DNA of 64,000 bases from CAVPCZ01 sp963779225 (GTDB taxonomy: Bacteria > Bacteroidota > Ignavibacteria > UBA10030 > UBA6906): positions 1,922,001 to 1,986,000 of the forward strand of contig CAVZWW010000003.1 of NCBI GenBank assembly GCA_963779225.1, in the 5' to 3' direction. Below the pieces are notes generated by a model. It was not told where the DNA came from and did not search any database. It saw only the letters and a list, made by a program, of their open reading frames with translations. Shown in pieces: positions 26,146 through 35,403 of the stretch. A program made the translations under genes and the position numbers. Within the stretch, counting starts at the first letter, position 1. Each line of letters begins with the position of its first letter.

Positions 26146-28839
26146 ATGACACATACCCGGTTGAACCGCATCATTGCTGCAGCTGTTTTCGTTGTCACCA
26201 TGACGGTGTATCTGCTGACGCTGGCTCCCACGGTGGTGTTCTGGGATGTCGGAGAGTTCATTGCTGCTGCGCGGATGATGCAGGTCCCGCATCCGCCCGG
26301 ATCTCCCCTCTTCCTGCTGGTGACACGCGTGGCAATGATGTTTCCCTTTGCCGCCGATCAGGCGGTTCGGGCACATACACTCTCGGCTCTTTTCAGCGCC
26401 CTTTCGATCGGGTTTCTCTATTTGGTGTTTGTGCGGGTGATCACGAATTTCCGCGGAGTACCCGCGGGTCTCACGGAGCGTGTCGCCGTGTTCGGCGCGG
26501 CGGCCATCGGCGCACTGACACTCGCCTTCAGCACCACCTACTGGGACAATGCCATTGAGGCCGAGGTCTACGGAGCGAGCATGTTTTTCCTCTCCGCCAT
26601 CCTCTGGTTGGTGATGCGGTGGCTTGACCGGGCCGAACAGCCCGGGAATGAGAAATATATTCTTCTTATCGCCTATCTGATCGGCCTGTCGCTGGGCGTG
26701 CACCTCCTGGCCCTTCTGGCCATTTTCCCCGTGCTCATGATCATCTATTTCAAGAAATACGAATTTACGCTTTCCACATTCTTCAAGTTCTCGATTATCG
26801 CCGCGCTCGTGTTTTTTGTTGTCTACCCCGGGATCGTCAAGTATCTTCCGGGTATGATGGACGGAGAGTTCGCCGGGAAGAAGAGCGTGTTGATGGAGTA
26901 TCTTCCGTGGATCATCATTGCCGGCATTATCTATGGCGTCTTCACTTCGTATGCGAAGAAACAGAAGATGCTGCATATCGCACTGCTCGCGATGCTGCTG
27001 GTGGTCCTTGGTTATACAACGTACGTCGGGGTGATCATACGTGCCAACGCGAACCCCCCGATGAACGAAAACGATCCAAGTAATCTGGCGCGTCTCACAT
27101 CCTATCTCGGCCGCGAACAGTATGGCAATGCGCCGCTCTTTATGCCGCGCAGGTACAGCCAGGAGCCGCACCAGCAAGCGATCTATACGAACTACACCAG
27201 CGACTGGGACTTCATGATCCGGTATCAGTTGGGGCACATGTTCTTCCGTTACGTGGGATGGAACTTCATCGGTTCGGCGGGGGACGAGCAGGATTCGGGC
27301 GTGGGCTGGAAAAACACATTCGGGGTTCCATTCTTCCTCGGCCTGATCGGTCTCTACTATCATTTCCGCAAGGACTGGAAGATGGGTCTGGTCATGCTCA
27401 CGGCGTTCATTATTCTGGGACCCATCCTGGCGCTCTACCAGAATCAGCAGGAGCCGCAGCCGCGGGAGCGCGATTACTTCTATGTGGGGGCCTTCGCCGT
27501 CTTCGCGTTCTGGATTGCCCTGGGCATTCTGGCGATTCTCGACTGGCTCCGCACTCTTCTGGCGGGCGATCGGATGTACGGCACGGTGACCATGGGCGTG
27601 ATTGCCATACTCGCGGTCGGCGTTCCCGGCCGGCTGCTGCAGGTGAACTGGCATGAACACGACCGTTCAGGCAATTACGTGGCATGGGATTATTCCTACA
27701 ACATGCTCCAGACCTGTGAAAAAGACGCGATCCTGTTCACCAACGGCGACAACGACACCTTCCCCCTCTGGTACCTGCAGGACGTGGAAGGGGTCCGGCG
27801 CGATGTCCGCATCGTGAATCTCAGCCTTGTCAACACCTCCTGGTACATCCAGCAGATGAAGCGTCCGCCCTATTACGCGGAGGCGAAGGCGGTGCCGATC
27901 AGCCTGTCGGACAAGACCATTGAAAGCATCCAGCCGACGGTCTGGGAACCACGGCAGCTGGATCTCCCGGTCTCACCGGAAGCTCTTTCCCGCTACGGCG
28001 TGACGGATACCGCGATCATCAATTCCGGCAAGATCAGTTTCCTGATGCGGAACACGCTTGAAGTCGGCGGCACGAAAGCGATCAGGATCCAGGATATTCT
28101 TGTCCGGGACATCGTCTACACAAACGCATGGAAACGCCCGATCTATTTTGCTGTCACGTGTGCGCCCGACAGCAAGATCGGCCTTGACGAGTACCTCTGG
28201 TTCCACGGCCTCGCCTGGCGCCTGGAACCGCGCAGGGTTAACCGCGACGATCTGGGCCTGAACCGCGAAATTCTGGAGGCGAACCTCTACGACGAGCCAC
28301 AGGAGCCCTCCAAGACCCCCCGGTACGGTTACCGGTATCGCGGGATTAATGACATGAGCGTCTACTACGACGAAAATACGTCACGCCTGATGCTGAACTA
28401 CCGTTCCGCGTTCATCCGTCTGGCAATGTACTATATGAACGTGCAACACGAACCGCAGAAGGGGATCGATGCCCTCGAACGGATGGAGAAGCTGATACCT
28501 CGTGCCAAAATTCCGCTTGGCTATGAGCTCATGTCCGACATCTCCACGATCTATCAGCGGCTCGGACGTGTTGATCGCTTCAATGAGCTCGCGGGAGAAC
28601 TGGAGACCATCACCCGGAAACTGATTGACGACGGCCAGGGCAACCTCCAGAGCTACTACAACCCTTACCGGGTGCTTCTGGATGTCTACGAAACGAAGGG
28701 TGAATATCAGAAGGCGATCGATCTCCTTAGGGGGCTTCAGGTGCAATTCCCCAATGATCCGGGTCTCACGCAGCGCATCGAGATGCTGAAGCAGCAGGCG
28801 GCCGCCCAGCAGGGTGCACACCCGGACAGCGTGCGGTAA
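26146..28839 (+). CDS. DUF2723 (TMEM260-like) membrane protein with C-terminal TPR region
   Basis: This 897-residue protein has many membrane spans in its first 520 residues and a soluble C-terminal part. The DUF2723 hallmark TLAPTVVFWDVGEFIAAARMMQVPHPPGSPLFLL sits near residues 24-57; its acidic pair resembles the catalytic motif of GT-C glycosyltransferases. EPQPRERDYFYVGAFAVF, DYSYNMLQTCEKDAILFTNGDNDTFPLWYLQ and RIVNLSLVNTSWYI are conserved blocks seen in FCB-group members. The C-terminal 120 residues form TPR-like helices. The human homologue TMEM260 is a protein O-mannosyltransferase; a similar lipid-donor glycosyl transfer is possible here but unproven. A glycosyltransferase gene follows. 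Confidence 0.88.
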   Translation: MTHTRLNRIIAAAVFVVTMTVYLLTLAPTVVFWDVGEFIAAARMMQVPHPPGSPLFLLVTRVAMMFPFAADQAVRAHTLSALFSALSIGFLYLVFVRVITNFRGVPAGLTERVAVFGAAAIGALTLAFSTTYWDNAIEAEVYGASMFFLSAILWLVMRWLDRAEQPGNEKYILLIAYLIGLSLGVHLLALLAIFPVLMIIYFKKYEFTLSTFFKFSIIAALVFFVVYPGIVKYLPGMMDGEFAGKKSVLMEYLPWIIIAGIIYGVFTSYAKKQKMLHIALLAMLLVVLGYTTYVGVIIRANANPPMNENDPSNLARLTSYLGREQYGNAPLFMPRRYSQEPHQQAIYTNYTSDWDFMIRYQLGHMFFRYVGWNFIGSAGDEQDSGVGWKNTFGVPFFLGLIGLYYHFRKDWKMGLVMLTAFIILGPILALYQNQQEPQPRERDYFYVGAFAVFAFWIALGILAILDWLRTLLAGDRMYGTVTMGVIAILAVGVPGRLLQVNWHEHDRSGNYVAWDYSYNMLQTCEKDAILFTNGDNDTFPLWYLQDVEGVRRDVRIVNLSLVNTSWYIQQMKRPPYYAEAKAVPISLSDKTIESIQPTVWEPRQLDLPVSPEALSRYGVTDTAIINSGKISFLMRNTLEVGGTKAIRIQDILVRDIVYTNAWKRPIYFAVTCAPDSKIGLDEYLWFHGLAWRLEPRRVNRDDLGLNREILEANLYDEPQEPSKTPRYGYRYRGINDMSVYYDENTSRLMLNYRSAFIRLAMYYMNVQHEPQKGIDALERMEKLIPRAKIPLGYELMSDISTIYQRLGRVDRFNELAGELETITRKLIDDGQGNLQSYYNPYRVLLDVYETKGEYQKAIDLLRGLQVQFPNDPGLTQRIEMLKQQAAAQQGAHPDSVR

Positions 28840-28879
28840 CACCCGGCGCCGCAGCCGGAGGTAGGTCAGCGGAGAGTTG

Positions 28880-30001
28880 ATGCGCATTCTCATATTCAAC
28901 TGGCAGGACCGGACCAACCCGCTCGCCGGGGGGGCGGAGGTCCATCTCCATAATATCTTCTCCCGCATAGCCGCGTCCGGTCATGAGGTGACGCTTTTCT
29001 GCTCTTCTTACCCCGGAGCGGCAAGGGAAGAATTCCTTGACGGGATCCGTGTGATACGGCAGGGCGGCCGGCATTTTTTCAATTTTCATGTCCCCCCTGC
29101 CTATCTCATGCGTTTCCGCAGGGAAGATTTTGACATAGTCATTGACGATGTCAACAAGATCCCGTTCTTCTCCCCGCTGTTCGTCCGCAAGCCGCTATTC
29201 GGCATTGTCCATCACCTGTTCGGCCGCAGCATCTTTGCTGAGATCAATGTTGTGGCTGCCTCCTATGTCTCGTTCATGGAACGGCTGGCCCTTGTTGTGT
29301 ACCGTGCCGGCCGCGTGCCGTTCTTCGTGGTCTCTTCGAGCACCCGCGATGAAATGGCCGGGCATGGGTTCAACGAAACCGACCTGGTGATTGTCCACAA
29401 CTGTGTGGACCACCTGCTTTACCGCCCCGATCCTGCCGGGCGGTCCTCCACGCCGGTCATCGGCTATTTCGGGCGGCTGAAGAAATACAAGGGCGTAGAC
29501 CAGTTTCTCCGTGCGGTTCCGCACATCCTCCAGGAGGTTCCGGGCACGCGCGTGGTAATCGTTGGGGAGGGGGACGACCGGCCGCGTCTGGAGCGAATGG
29601 CGCGCACGCTGCGCATTGCCGACACCGTCATGTTCGCAGGATTTGTGAGCGAATCCAGAAAGGTGGAGATGCTCCAGTCAATGTGGTGCGGCGTGAATAC
29701 CTCCTCGAAGGAGGGGTGGGGGTTGACCGTTGTCGAGTCGAATGCCTGTGGAACTCCTGTTGTGGCCAGCGATGTTCCGGGTCTGCGTGATGTCGTGCGG
29801 GACGGGGAGACCGGCCTGCTCTACCGGCATGGCGACGTCCAGCAACTTGCGGGCCAGGTGGTGCGTGTGTTGCGTGACAGACTGTTGCGTGAGCGGCTGA
29901 CGGCCGGCGCACTGGCATGGGCATCACGGTTCCACTGGGATACTGCCGCCGCGGAAACCCTTGCGGCCCTTCAGGATCGCCTATCCCGGCGTTCCCGCTA
30001 G
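28880..30001 (+). CDS. Glycosyltransferase family 4 protein
   Basis: This 373-residue GT-B fold glycosyltransferase opens with MRILIFNWQDRTNPLAGGAEVHL, whose GGAE loop is the typical N-terminal acceptor motif. The C-terminal nucleotide-sugar domain contains IGYFGRLKKYKGVDQFLRA, VIVGEGDDRPRLE and the EX7E-type segment EGWGLTVVESNACGTPVVASDVPGLRDVV near residues 274-302. Such enzymes transfer sugars from NDP-sugars to lipid or glycan acceptors at the inner leaflet. Donor and acceptor are unknown. It lies 40 bases after the DUF2723 gene and may act with it in envelope glycosylation. Confidence 0.88.
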   Translation: MRILIFNWQDRTNPLAGGAEVHLHNIFSRIAASGHEVTLFCSSYPGAAREEFLDGIRVIRQGGRHFFNFHVPPAYLMRFRREDFDIVIDDVNKIPFFSPLFVRKPLFGIVHHLFGRSIFAEINVVAASYVSFMERLALVVYRAGRVPFFVVSSSTRDEMAGHGFNETDLVIVHNCVDHLLYRPDPAGRSSTPVIGYFGRLKKYKGVDQFLRAVPHILQEVPGTRVVIVGEGDDRPRLERMARTLRIADTVMFAGFVSESRKVEMLQSMWCGVNTSSKEGWGLTVVESNACGTPVVASDVPGLRDVVRDGETGLLYRHGDVQQLAGQVVRVLRDRLLRERLTAGALAWASRFHWDTAAAETLAALQDRLSRRSR

Positions 30002-30079
30002 CCCCCGGGAGCGACCCGGCGCTTGCGGGTGAGGATCGTGGGCATAAGTCCGTGGTCTCTCTTTATCTGGAGTGCTCTC

Positions 30080-32116
30080 ATGCCCTTCACACTCTTTTCT
30101 GAATATCGACCTTCCGGCGATCAGCCCGAAGCCATCCGCCAACTCACCGAAGGCCTGAACCGCGGCGATCGTTATCAAACCCTGCTCGGTGTAACGGGGA
30201 GCGGAAAAACATTCACCATATCCAATGTGATTGCGCAACTCGACAAGCCGGTGCTGATCATGTCGCACAACAAAACGCTTGCAGCGCAACTCTACAGCGA
30301 GTTCAAGGGTTTTTTCCCGCACGATCGCGTTGAGTTCTTTATCAGCTACTATGACTATTACCAGCCCGAAGCGTACGTGCCATCGACGGACACGTACATC
30401 GCCAAGGATGCATCCATCAATGACGAAATCGACCGGCTGCGGCTCCGCGCGACAAGTGCCTTGCTCAGCGGGGACAAAAACGTGATCGTGGTGGCATCGG
30501 TCAGCTGCATCTACGGCATCGGTGCTCCGGAGGAGTGGGCCAGTCAGATCGTCGTTATCCGCAAAGGTGAACGGATCGAAAGGAACGCCCTGCTGCGGAA
30601 ATTGCTGAACATCTACTACACACGCAACGATTTCGAATTCGCACGGGGCACGATGCGCGTGCGGGGTGATGTGGTGGAGGTGATTCCCGCTTACGAGAAC
30701 GAGGAAGCGATCCGGATTGCTTTTTTCGGAGACGAAATCGAGAAGATTTCGTATATCAACAAGACCGACGGAAAGGTCCTGGGGGAAACCGACTATGAGG
30801 TGATCTATCCCGCAAAACAGTTCGTCACGTCACGTGAGACATTGGATCGGGCGTTCAAGGGGATCGAAACCGAGCTGGAGGACCGCCTGAACGAACTCCG
30901 TTCACTCGGAAAGCTCCTGGAGGCGCAACGGCTTGAACAACGGACCCGTTTTGATCTCGAAATGCTTCGGGAAGTCGGGTACTGCTCGGGCATCGAAAAC
31001 TATTCCAGGCACATTGCCGGCCGGGCACCGGGGTCGCGCCCCGCATGTCTGATCGACTACTTCCCCGACGATTTTCTGCTGGTTCTGGATGAGTCGCACG
31101 TAACCGTCCCCCAGATCGGTGGCATGTATCACGGCGACCGTTCCCGGAAAGTGACACTGGTGGAGCATGGATTCCGCCTTCCGTCCGCCCTGGATAACCG
31201 TCCCCTGACCTTTGCCGAATGGGAAGGGATGGTTCCCCAAGTGATCTTCATGAGCGCCACACCGGCAGACTACGAACTGCAGAAGAGCCAGGGTGTCATT
31301 GTGGAACAGGTGATCCGCCCCACAGGTCTCGTGGACCCCGCCGTGGAGATCCGGCCTGTGAAGAACCAGATCGATGATCTCCTTGCTGAAATACGGAAAC
31401 GCACGGCGCTGCACGAACGGGTTCTTGTGACCACCCTGACAAAGCGGATGGCGGAGGACCTCACAGACTATCTGACGGAGATCGGCGTGAAGGTGCGCTA
31501 CATTCACTCCGAGGTTGACGCTCTTGCACGCGTGGAAATCCTGCGCGATCTCCGCCTGGGGGATTTTGACGTTCTGGTGGGAGTGAATCTCCTGCGCGAG
31601 GGCCTCGATCTTCCCGAGGTATCGCTCGTTGCCATCCTCGATGCGGACAAGGAGGGATTCCTGAGGTCCGAGCGGTCGCTCATTCAAACGGCGGGTCGCA
31701 CGGCACGGAATGTCAACGGGCGGGTGATTATGTATGCGGACACGAAAACCGGGTCCATGCAACGGATGATGGATGAGACCGAAAGGCGGCGGATAAAACA
31801 GCTGAAGTACAATGAAGAACAGGGCATATCTCCGACGACGATCTACAAAACCGTGAACGAAGTCCTTGCGGCCACCGCCGTTGCGGATGTTAAGGCCCAA
31901 CGCGATGCACGGCGCGAACGGGCACGGATGCCAAAGGTGGCCGAAAGTGTGATCCGTTATCTGACGGCGGATCAAAAAAAGGACCTGCTTGAAGAACTGC
32001 GTACCGAGATGGAGAAGGCGGCCCGCGATCTGGAATTTGAAAAGGCCGCCGATCTGCGAGATGAGATAGAAAAACTGGAAAGGCTGGAAGCGGAGAAGAA
32101 GAAAAGAACGACCTGA
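30080..32116 (+). CDS. uvrB: Excinuclease ABC subunit B
   Basis: This 678-residue damage-verifying helicase of nucleotide excision repair has Walker A GVTGSGKTFTI near residues 37-47. The beta-hairpin FFISYYDYYQPEAYVPSTDTYIAKD follows, then LDESHVTVPQIGGMYHGDRSRK near 339-360. Helicase motifs are EVDALARVEILRDLR and LREGLDLPEVSLVAILDADKEGFLRS. The C-terminal UVR motif (LRTEMEKAARDLEFEKAADLRDEIEKL) binds UvrC. ATG 30080 gives the canonical start FTLFSEYRPSGDQPEAI; an earlier in-frame start lacks family support. Confidence 0.97.
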   Translation: MPFTLFSEYRPSGDQPEAIRQLTEGLNRGDRYQTLLGVTGSGKTFTISNVIAQLDKPVLIMSHNKTLAAQLYSEFKGFFPHDRVEFFISYYDYYQPEAYVPSTDTYIAKDASINDEIDRLRLRATSALLSGDKNVIVVASVSCIYGIGAPEEWASQIVVIRKGERIERNALLRKLLNIYYTRNDFEFARGTMRVRGDVVEVIPAYENEEAIRIAFFGDEIEKISYINKTDGKVLGETDYEVIYPAKQFVTSRETLDRAFKGIETELEDRLNELRSLGKLLEAQRLEQRTRFDLEMLREVGYCSGIENYSRHIAGRAPGSRPACLIDYFPDDFLLVLDESHVTVPQIGGMYHGDRSRKVTLVEHGFRLPSALDNRPLTFAEWEGMVPQVIFMSATPADYELQKSQGVIVEQVIRPTGLVDPAVEIRPVKNQIDDLLAEIRKRTALHERVLVTTLTKRMAEDLTDYLTEIGVKVRYIHSEVDALARVEILRDLRLGDFDVLVGVNLLREGLDLPEVSLVAILDADKEGFLRSERSLIQTAGRTARNVNGRVIMYADTKTGSMQRMMDETERRRIKQLKYNEEQGISPTTIYKTVNEVLAATAVADVKAQRDARRERARMPKVAESVIRYLTADQKKDLLEELRTEMEKAARDLEFEKAADLRDEIEKLERLEAEKKKRTT

Positions 32117-32210
32117 TCCCTTCTTCTTCCGCAAAATCAGGAAATACGGAGTATTCCTGGTGGAGATGTAGAATAACGGCCGTTTTCGTCTGGTTCCCTG
32201 ATTGCCTTCC

Positions 32211-32918
32211 ATGCCGTTCAGCCTCTCAACGCTGCCCGCAGCGCTACGGATGTTCTTCTTTCCCCCCATCTGCCTCGCCTGTCACGCGGTGATGGAATCC
32301 TCCGCTCAGCCTATCTGCAACGTCTGCCGTTCCGCTCTCCGGCCCGTCCGGGAAACGGATACGATCTACCGCCGGGCGGTTCAACGGCTCTGTGATGATG
32401 GTCTGATTACCGGTGCGGTCAGCCTGTACCATTTTGAGAAAGGGGGGGGCGTGCAGGCGCTAGTCCACACGCTGAAGTACGGACACGGCGCCGATATTGG
32501 ACTCCTTCTGGGCAAGGAACTGGGCAGGAAACTGCTCGGCCGGAAGTTGCCGGCGGATATTCGTGGGATTATCCCGGTCCCTCTGCATAGTGTGAAGGAG
32601 CGTGAACGGGGGTATAACCAGAGTGTGTTCCTGGCCAGGGGGATCGGAAGGGAGATCGGCGTTCCGGTTCTTCCGCACGAGGTGAAGCGGGTCCGGTATA
32701 CGGATTCACAGACGTCGCTGACGATAGATCAGCGCCATGACAATGTGGCAGGGGCTTTTTGCGTTGGCAGGAGCGGGTGCCGGACTGTGAAGGGCGGTTG
32801 TGTAATACTTGTGGATGATGTCATTACAACCGGATCGACGGTACGCTCCTGTGCAGCCGTCTTGCGCAGTGCGGGTGTGGAGGCTCTGTATGTCTGCTCC
32901 GTAGGCCTCGCAGAGTAG
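32211..32918 (+). CDS. comF: ComF family phosphoribosyltransferase-like protein
   Basis: This 235-residue protein has a four-cysteine zinc finger near the N-terminus (CLAC then CNVC, residues 20-40), followed by a type I phosphoribosyltransferase fold. IIPVPLHSVKERERGYNQSVFLARGI lies in the centre and the PRPP loop VILVDDVITTGST near residues 200-212. ComF proteins act in DNA uptake, with partners at the inner face of the membrane; the exact reaction is not settled. ATG 32211 is used; a TTG three codons earlier is the alternative. It lies 94 bases after uvrB and just before the gap regulatory region. Confidence 0.9.
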   Translation: MPFSLSTLPAALRMFFFPPICLACHAVMESSAQPICNVCRSALRPVRETDTIYRRAVQRLCDDGLITGAVSLYHFEKGGGVQALVHTLKYGHGADIGLLLGKELGRKLLGRKLPADIRGIIPVPLHSVKERERGYNQSVFLARGIGREIGVPVLPHEVKRVRYTDSQTSLTIDQRHDNVAGAFCVGRSGCRTVKGGCVILVDDVITTGSTVRSCAAVLRSAGVEALYVCSVGLAE

Positions 32919-32950
32919 CTCGCTTCCCTGTTGATTCCTGCTGTTCCTGC

Positions 32951-32983
32951 TGAGTCTCACCTTGAGTCTCAGGGCGAGACTCA
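32951..32983. repeat. Three TGAG-N-CTCA repeats upstream of gap
   Basis: TGAGTCTCA (32951-32959), CCT, TGAGTCTCA (32963-32971), GGG, CGAGACTCA (32975-32983): three copies with an exact 12-base period, the last with one mismatch. Only 2 bases separate the array from the gap -35 box. The same unit with the same spacing precedes groES (3764-3784). Confidence 0.65.
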
Positions 32984-32985
32984 AC

Positions 32986-33014
32986 TTGACAATGTAGCCT
33001 CAGGTTGGTAAATT
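32986..33014 (+). promoter_or_regulatory. gap promoter
   Basis: TTGACA (32986-32991), 17-base spacer, TAAATT (33009-33014). The leader of about 60 bases ends in GGAGGT before the ATG. Confidence 0.8.
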
Positions 33015-33080
33015 AATTAGAATTTGACAGTTTCTGTTTTCCCAGCACACTCAATCGAGTATCCTAACCGGAGGTATAGC

Positions 33081-34073
33081 ATGGCAATCAACATAGGAAT
33101 CAATGGCTTCGGGCGCATCGGCCGGCTGGTGTTCCGCCGGATGATGCAGACCGGGGGGTTCAATATCCTCGGCATCAACGATATTACCGATGCAAAAACA
33201 CTGGCATATCTGCTGAAATATGATTCCGTCCACGGGAAATATCCCGGCTCCGTCACTGCTGATGCCGACGGCATCGTAGCGGATGGCAAGAAATTCAAGG
33301 TGATGGCCGAGAAGGATCCGGCCAAACTGCCGTGGAAGGACCTCGGCGTGGATATCGTCATCGAGGGCACGGGCATTTTCACCAGCCGCGAGAAGCTGCA
33401 GATGCACATCGCCGCCGGAGCCAAGAAGGTGTTGCTGACCGCTCCTGCAAAGGATGAAATCGACGGCACGATCGTCATGGGCGTGAACGAGAACATTCTG
33501 ACCGGCAAAGAGGTGTTTCTCTCCAATGCCTCGTGCACCACGAACTGTCTGGCCCCGATGGTCAAGGTGCTCCATCAGACATTCGGTGTGGATCACGGCT
33601 TCATGACCACAATCCATTCCTACACGAACGACCAGCGTCTCCTGGATCTTCCGCACAAAGATTTGCGCCGGGCGCGTGCCGCAGCACTGTCGATCATTCC
33701 CACGACCACCGGGGCCGCCCGCACGGTCGGCAAGGTGATTCCCGAGCTCAAAGGCAAACTGGATGGGTTCTCCCTGCGTGTTCCAACTCCCGACGCCTCT
33801 ATCACGGACTTTGTCGCCGTCCTGAAGAAGCCGGCCACGAAAGAAGAAGTGAACGCGGCGATGAAGCAGGCGGGCGCAACGGCGATGAAAGGCATTCTGG
33901 AGTATTCGGAGGAGGAACTTGTTTCGGCGGACATTATCGGCAACCCGCATTCCTGCATCTTTGACTCGAAACTGACGATGGCCATGGGGAATACCGTGAA
34001 GGTGTTCGGCTGGTACGACAACGAGTGGGGATTCTCCTGCAGGGTTATCGACCTTTTAAAGAAGATCGCCTAA
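33081..34073 (+). CDS. gap: Glyceraldehyde-3-phosphate dehydrogenase
   Basis: This 330-residue type I GAPDH oxidises glyceraldehyde-3-phosphate to 1,3-bisphosphoglycerate with NAD+ in glycolysis, and runs in reverse for gluconeogenesis. It starts with the Rossmann motif INGFGRIGRLVFR (residues 6-18), has the catalytic cysteine in SNASCTTNCLAP (Cys152), and ends in the family motif WYDNEWGFSCRVIDLL. ATG 33081 with GGAGGT upstream is clear. It is followed by a hairpin with a T run and then pgk. The TGAG-N-CTCA array at its promoter suggests dedicated regulation. Confidence 0.97.
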   Translation: MAINIGINGFGRIGRLVFRRMMQTGGFNILGINDITDAKTLAYLLKYDSVHGKYPGSVTADADGIVADGKKFKVMAEKDPAKLPWKDLGVDIVIEGTGIFTSREKLQMHIAAGAKKVLLTAPAKDEIDGTIVMGVNENILTGKEVFLSNASCTTNCLAPMVKVLHQTFGVDHGFMTTIHSYTNDQRLLDLPHKDLRRARAAALSIIPTTTGAARTVGKVIPELKGKLDGFSLRVPTPDASITDFVAVLKKPATKEEVNAAMKQAGATAMKGILEYSEEELVSADIIGNPHSCIFDSKLTMAMGNTVKVFGWYDNEWGFSCRVIDLLKKIA

Positions 34074-34090
34074 GCAGTCTCACGGAGCAC

Positions 34091-34137
34091 GCGGCTGCCG
34101 GACTCCTCCGCGAGACCGGCGGCCGCATCTATTTTTT
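34091..34137 (+). terminator. Hairpin with T run between gap and pgk
   Basis: GCGGCTGCCGG (34091-34101) pairs with CCGGCGGCCGC (34116-34126) over 11 bases with one G-U pair, followed by six T at 34132-34137. It is a plausible intrinsic terminator or attenuator. No strong promoter is visible between it and pgk, so partial read-through is likely. Confidence 0.6.
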
Positions 34138-34154
34138 GAACAACAGGACCAAGT

Positions 34155-35354
34155 ATGATGAATACCAGGACTATTGATGACTTGTCGTTGCGGGGCAAAA
34201 AGGTTCTCGTCCGCGTGGACTTCAACGTTCCGATGACGCCCGACCTGCAGGTGTCCGACGACACGCGTATTGTCGAATCGCTCCCCACGATCAAGAAGAT
34301 TCTCTCGGACGGGGGAGCGGTCATTCTCATGAGTCACCTGGGCCGGCCGAAGGGGAAGCCGACCCCCGAGTTCAGTCTGAAGCCCGTTGCGGCGCACCTG
34401 GGTTCGCTGTTGGGCCTGACGGTGCACTTCGCAACGGATTGCGTGGGCAAACCCGCGCGTGCGGCGGTTGATGCCCTGAAACCCGGTGAAGTGCTCCTCC
34501 TGGAAAACCTGCGATTCCACGGTGAAGAGGAGAAGAACGACGAGGCGTTTGCGAAGGAGCTTGCATCCCTCGGTGAGGTGTATGTCAATGACGCCTTCGG
34601 GACGGCTCACCGGGCGCATGCGTCGACGGAGGGAGTGGCGCGGTTCTTGAAGCCCGCGGTTGCCGGCTTCCTGATGCGGAAAGAAATCGAATACCTCGGG
34701 CGTGCAGTGGGCAACCCGGCCCGTCCGTATGTGGCCATTCTTGGCGGCGCCAAGATTTCAGGAAAGATCGACGTCATCCAGAACCTGATGCCGAAGATCG
34801 ATGCCCTGGTGATCGGCGGCGGCATGGCGTTCACCTTCTTCCGCGCCCAGGGCCTTGAAGTCGGTGATTCGCTCGTCGAACAGGAAAAGGTTGCTCTTGC
34901 GAAGCAAATACTCGAAGAAGCGAAGGCCAAACAGAAACGGTTGATCCTCCCCGTTGACTGCGTTATCGCAGACAAGATGGATAATGATGCGCAACGCCGG
35001 GTGGTGTCCGTGAACAAAATTCCGAGCGGCTGGCGGGGACTGGATATCGGGCCCGAAACGGTCAAGATCATCAACATCGAGCTCCACCGTGCCCGGACGA
35101 TCGTCTGGAACGGACCGATGGGCGTGTTCGAAATGCCGAACTTTGCCCACGGGACAATGGAAGTCGCCAAGCTGCTGGCAGAAGTGACACGTGCGGGAGC
35201 CATCACCATTGTCGGTGGAGGAGACTCCGCTGCAGCGATCGCCCAGGCCGGACTTGAGACTGCGGTGTCCCACGTATCGACCGGTGGAGGTGCTTCGCTG
35301 GAGTTTCTTGAGGGGAAGACTCTTCCGGGGCTGGCAGCCCTTGACCGGAAATGA
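34155..35354 (+). CDS. pgk: Phosphoglycerate kinase
   Basis: This 399-residue two-domain kinase transfers phosphate from 1,3-bisphosphoglycerate to ADP in glycolysis. The N-terminal signature KKVLVRVDFNVPM lies near residues 15-27, with SHLGRPKGKP near 60, ENLRFHGEEEKND near 117, FGTAHRAHAS near 152 and the nucleotide-binding VGGGDSAAAI near 352. Full length for the family. Two adjacent ATGs (34155, 34158) are possible starts. It follows gap in the usual glycolytic order; the third partner tpiA is 9 kb downstream, not adjacent. Confidence 0.96.
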   Translation: MMNTRTIDDLSLRGKKVLVRVDFNVPMTPDLQVSDDTRIVESLPTIKKILSDGGAVILMSHLGRPKGKPTPEFSLKPVAAHLGSLLGLTVHFATDCVGKPARAAVDALKPGEVLLLENLRFHGEEEKNDEAFAKELASLGEVYVNDAFGTAHRAHASTEGVARFLKPAVAGFLMRKEIEYLGRAVGNPARPYVAILGGAKISGKIDVIQNLMPKIDALVIGGGMAFTFFRAQGLEVGDSLVEQEKVALAKQILEEAKAKQKRLILPVDCVIADKMDNDAQRRVVSVNKIPSGWRGLDIGPETVKIINIELHRARTIVWNGPMGVFEMPNFAHGTMEVAKLLAEVTRAGAITIVGGGDSAAAIAQAGLETAVSHVSTGGGASLEFLEGKTLPGLAALDRK

Positions 35355-35403
35355 ACCAAACAGACGTTTGACGTGTTGTGCCGTAACAGAGAGAAACCAG
35401 ACA

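Noticed and set aside
25876..27660. Minus-strand open frame of 594 codons opposite hemW and the DUF2723 gene
   Set aside because: Antisense to recognised genes, His/Glu/Arg-rich, no start context or motifs.
32138..32159. Hairpin CAGGAAATAC/GTATTCCTG between uvrB and comF
   Set aside because: The stem is imperfect (one bulged base) and has no T run on either strand, so I do not call a terminator or riboswitch.
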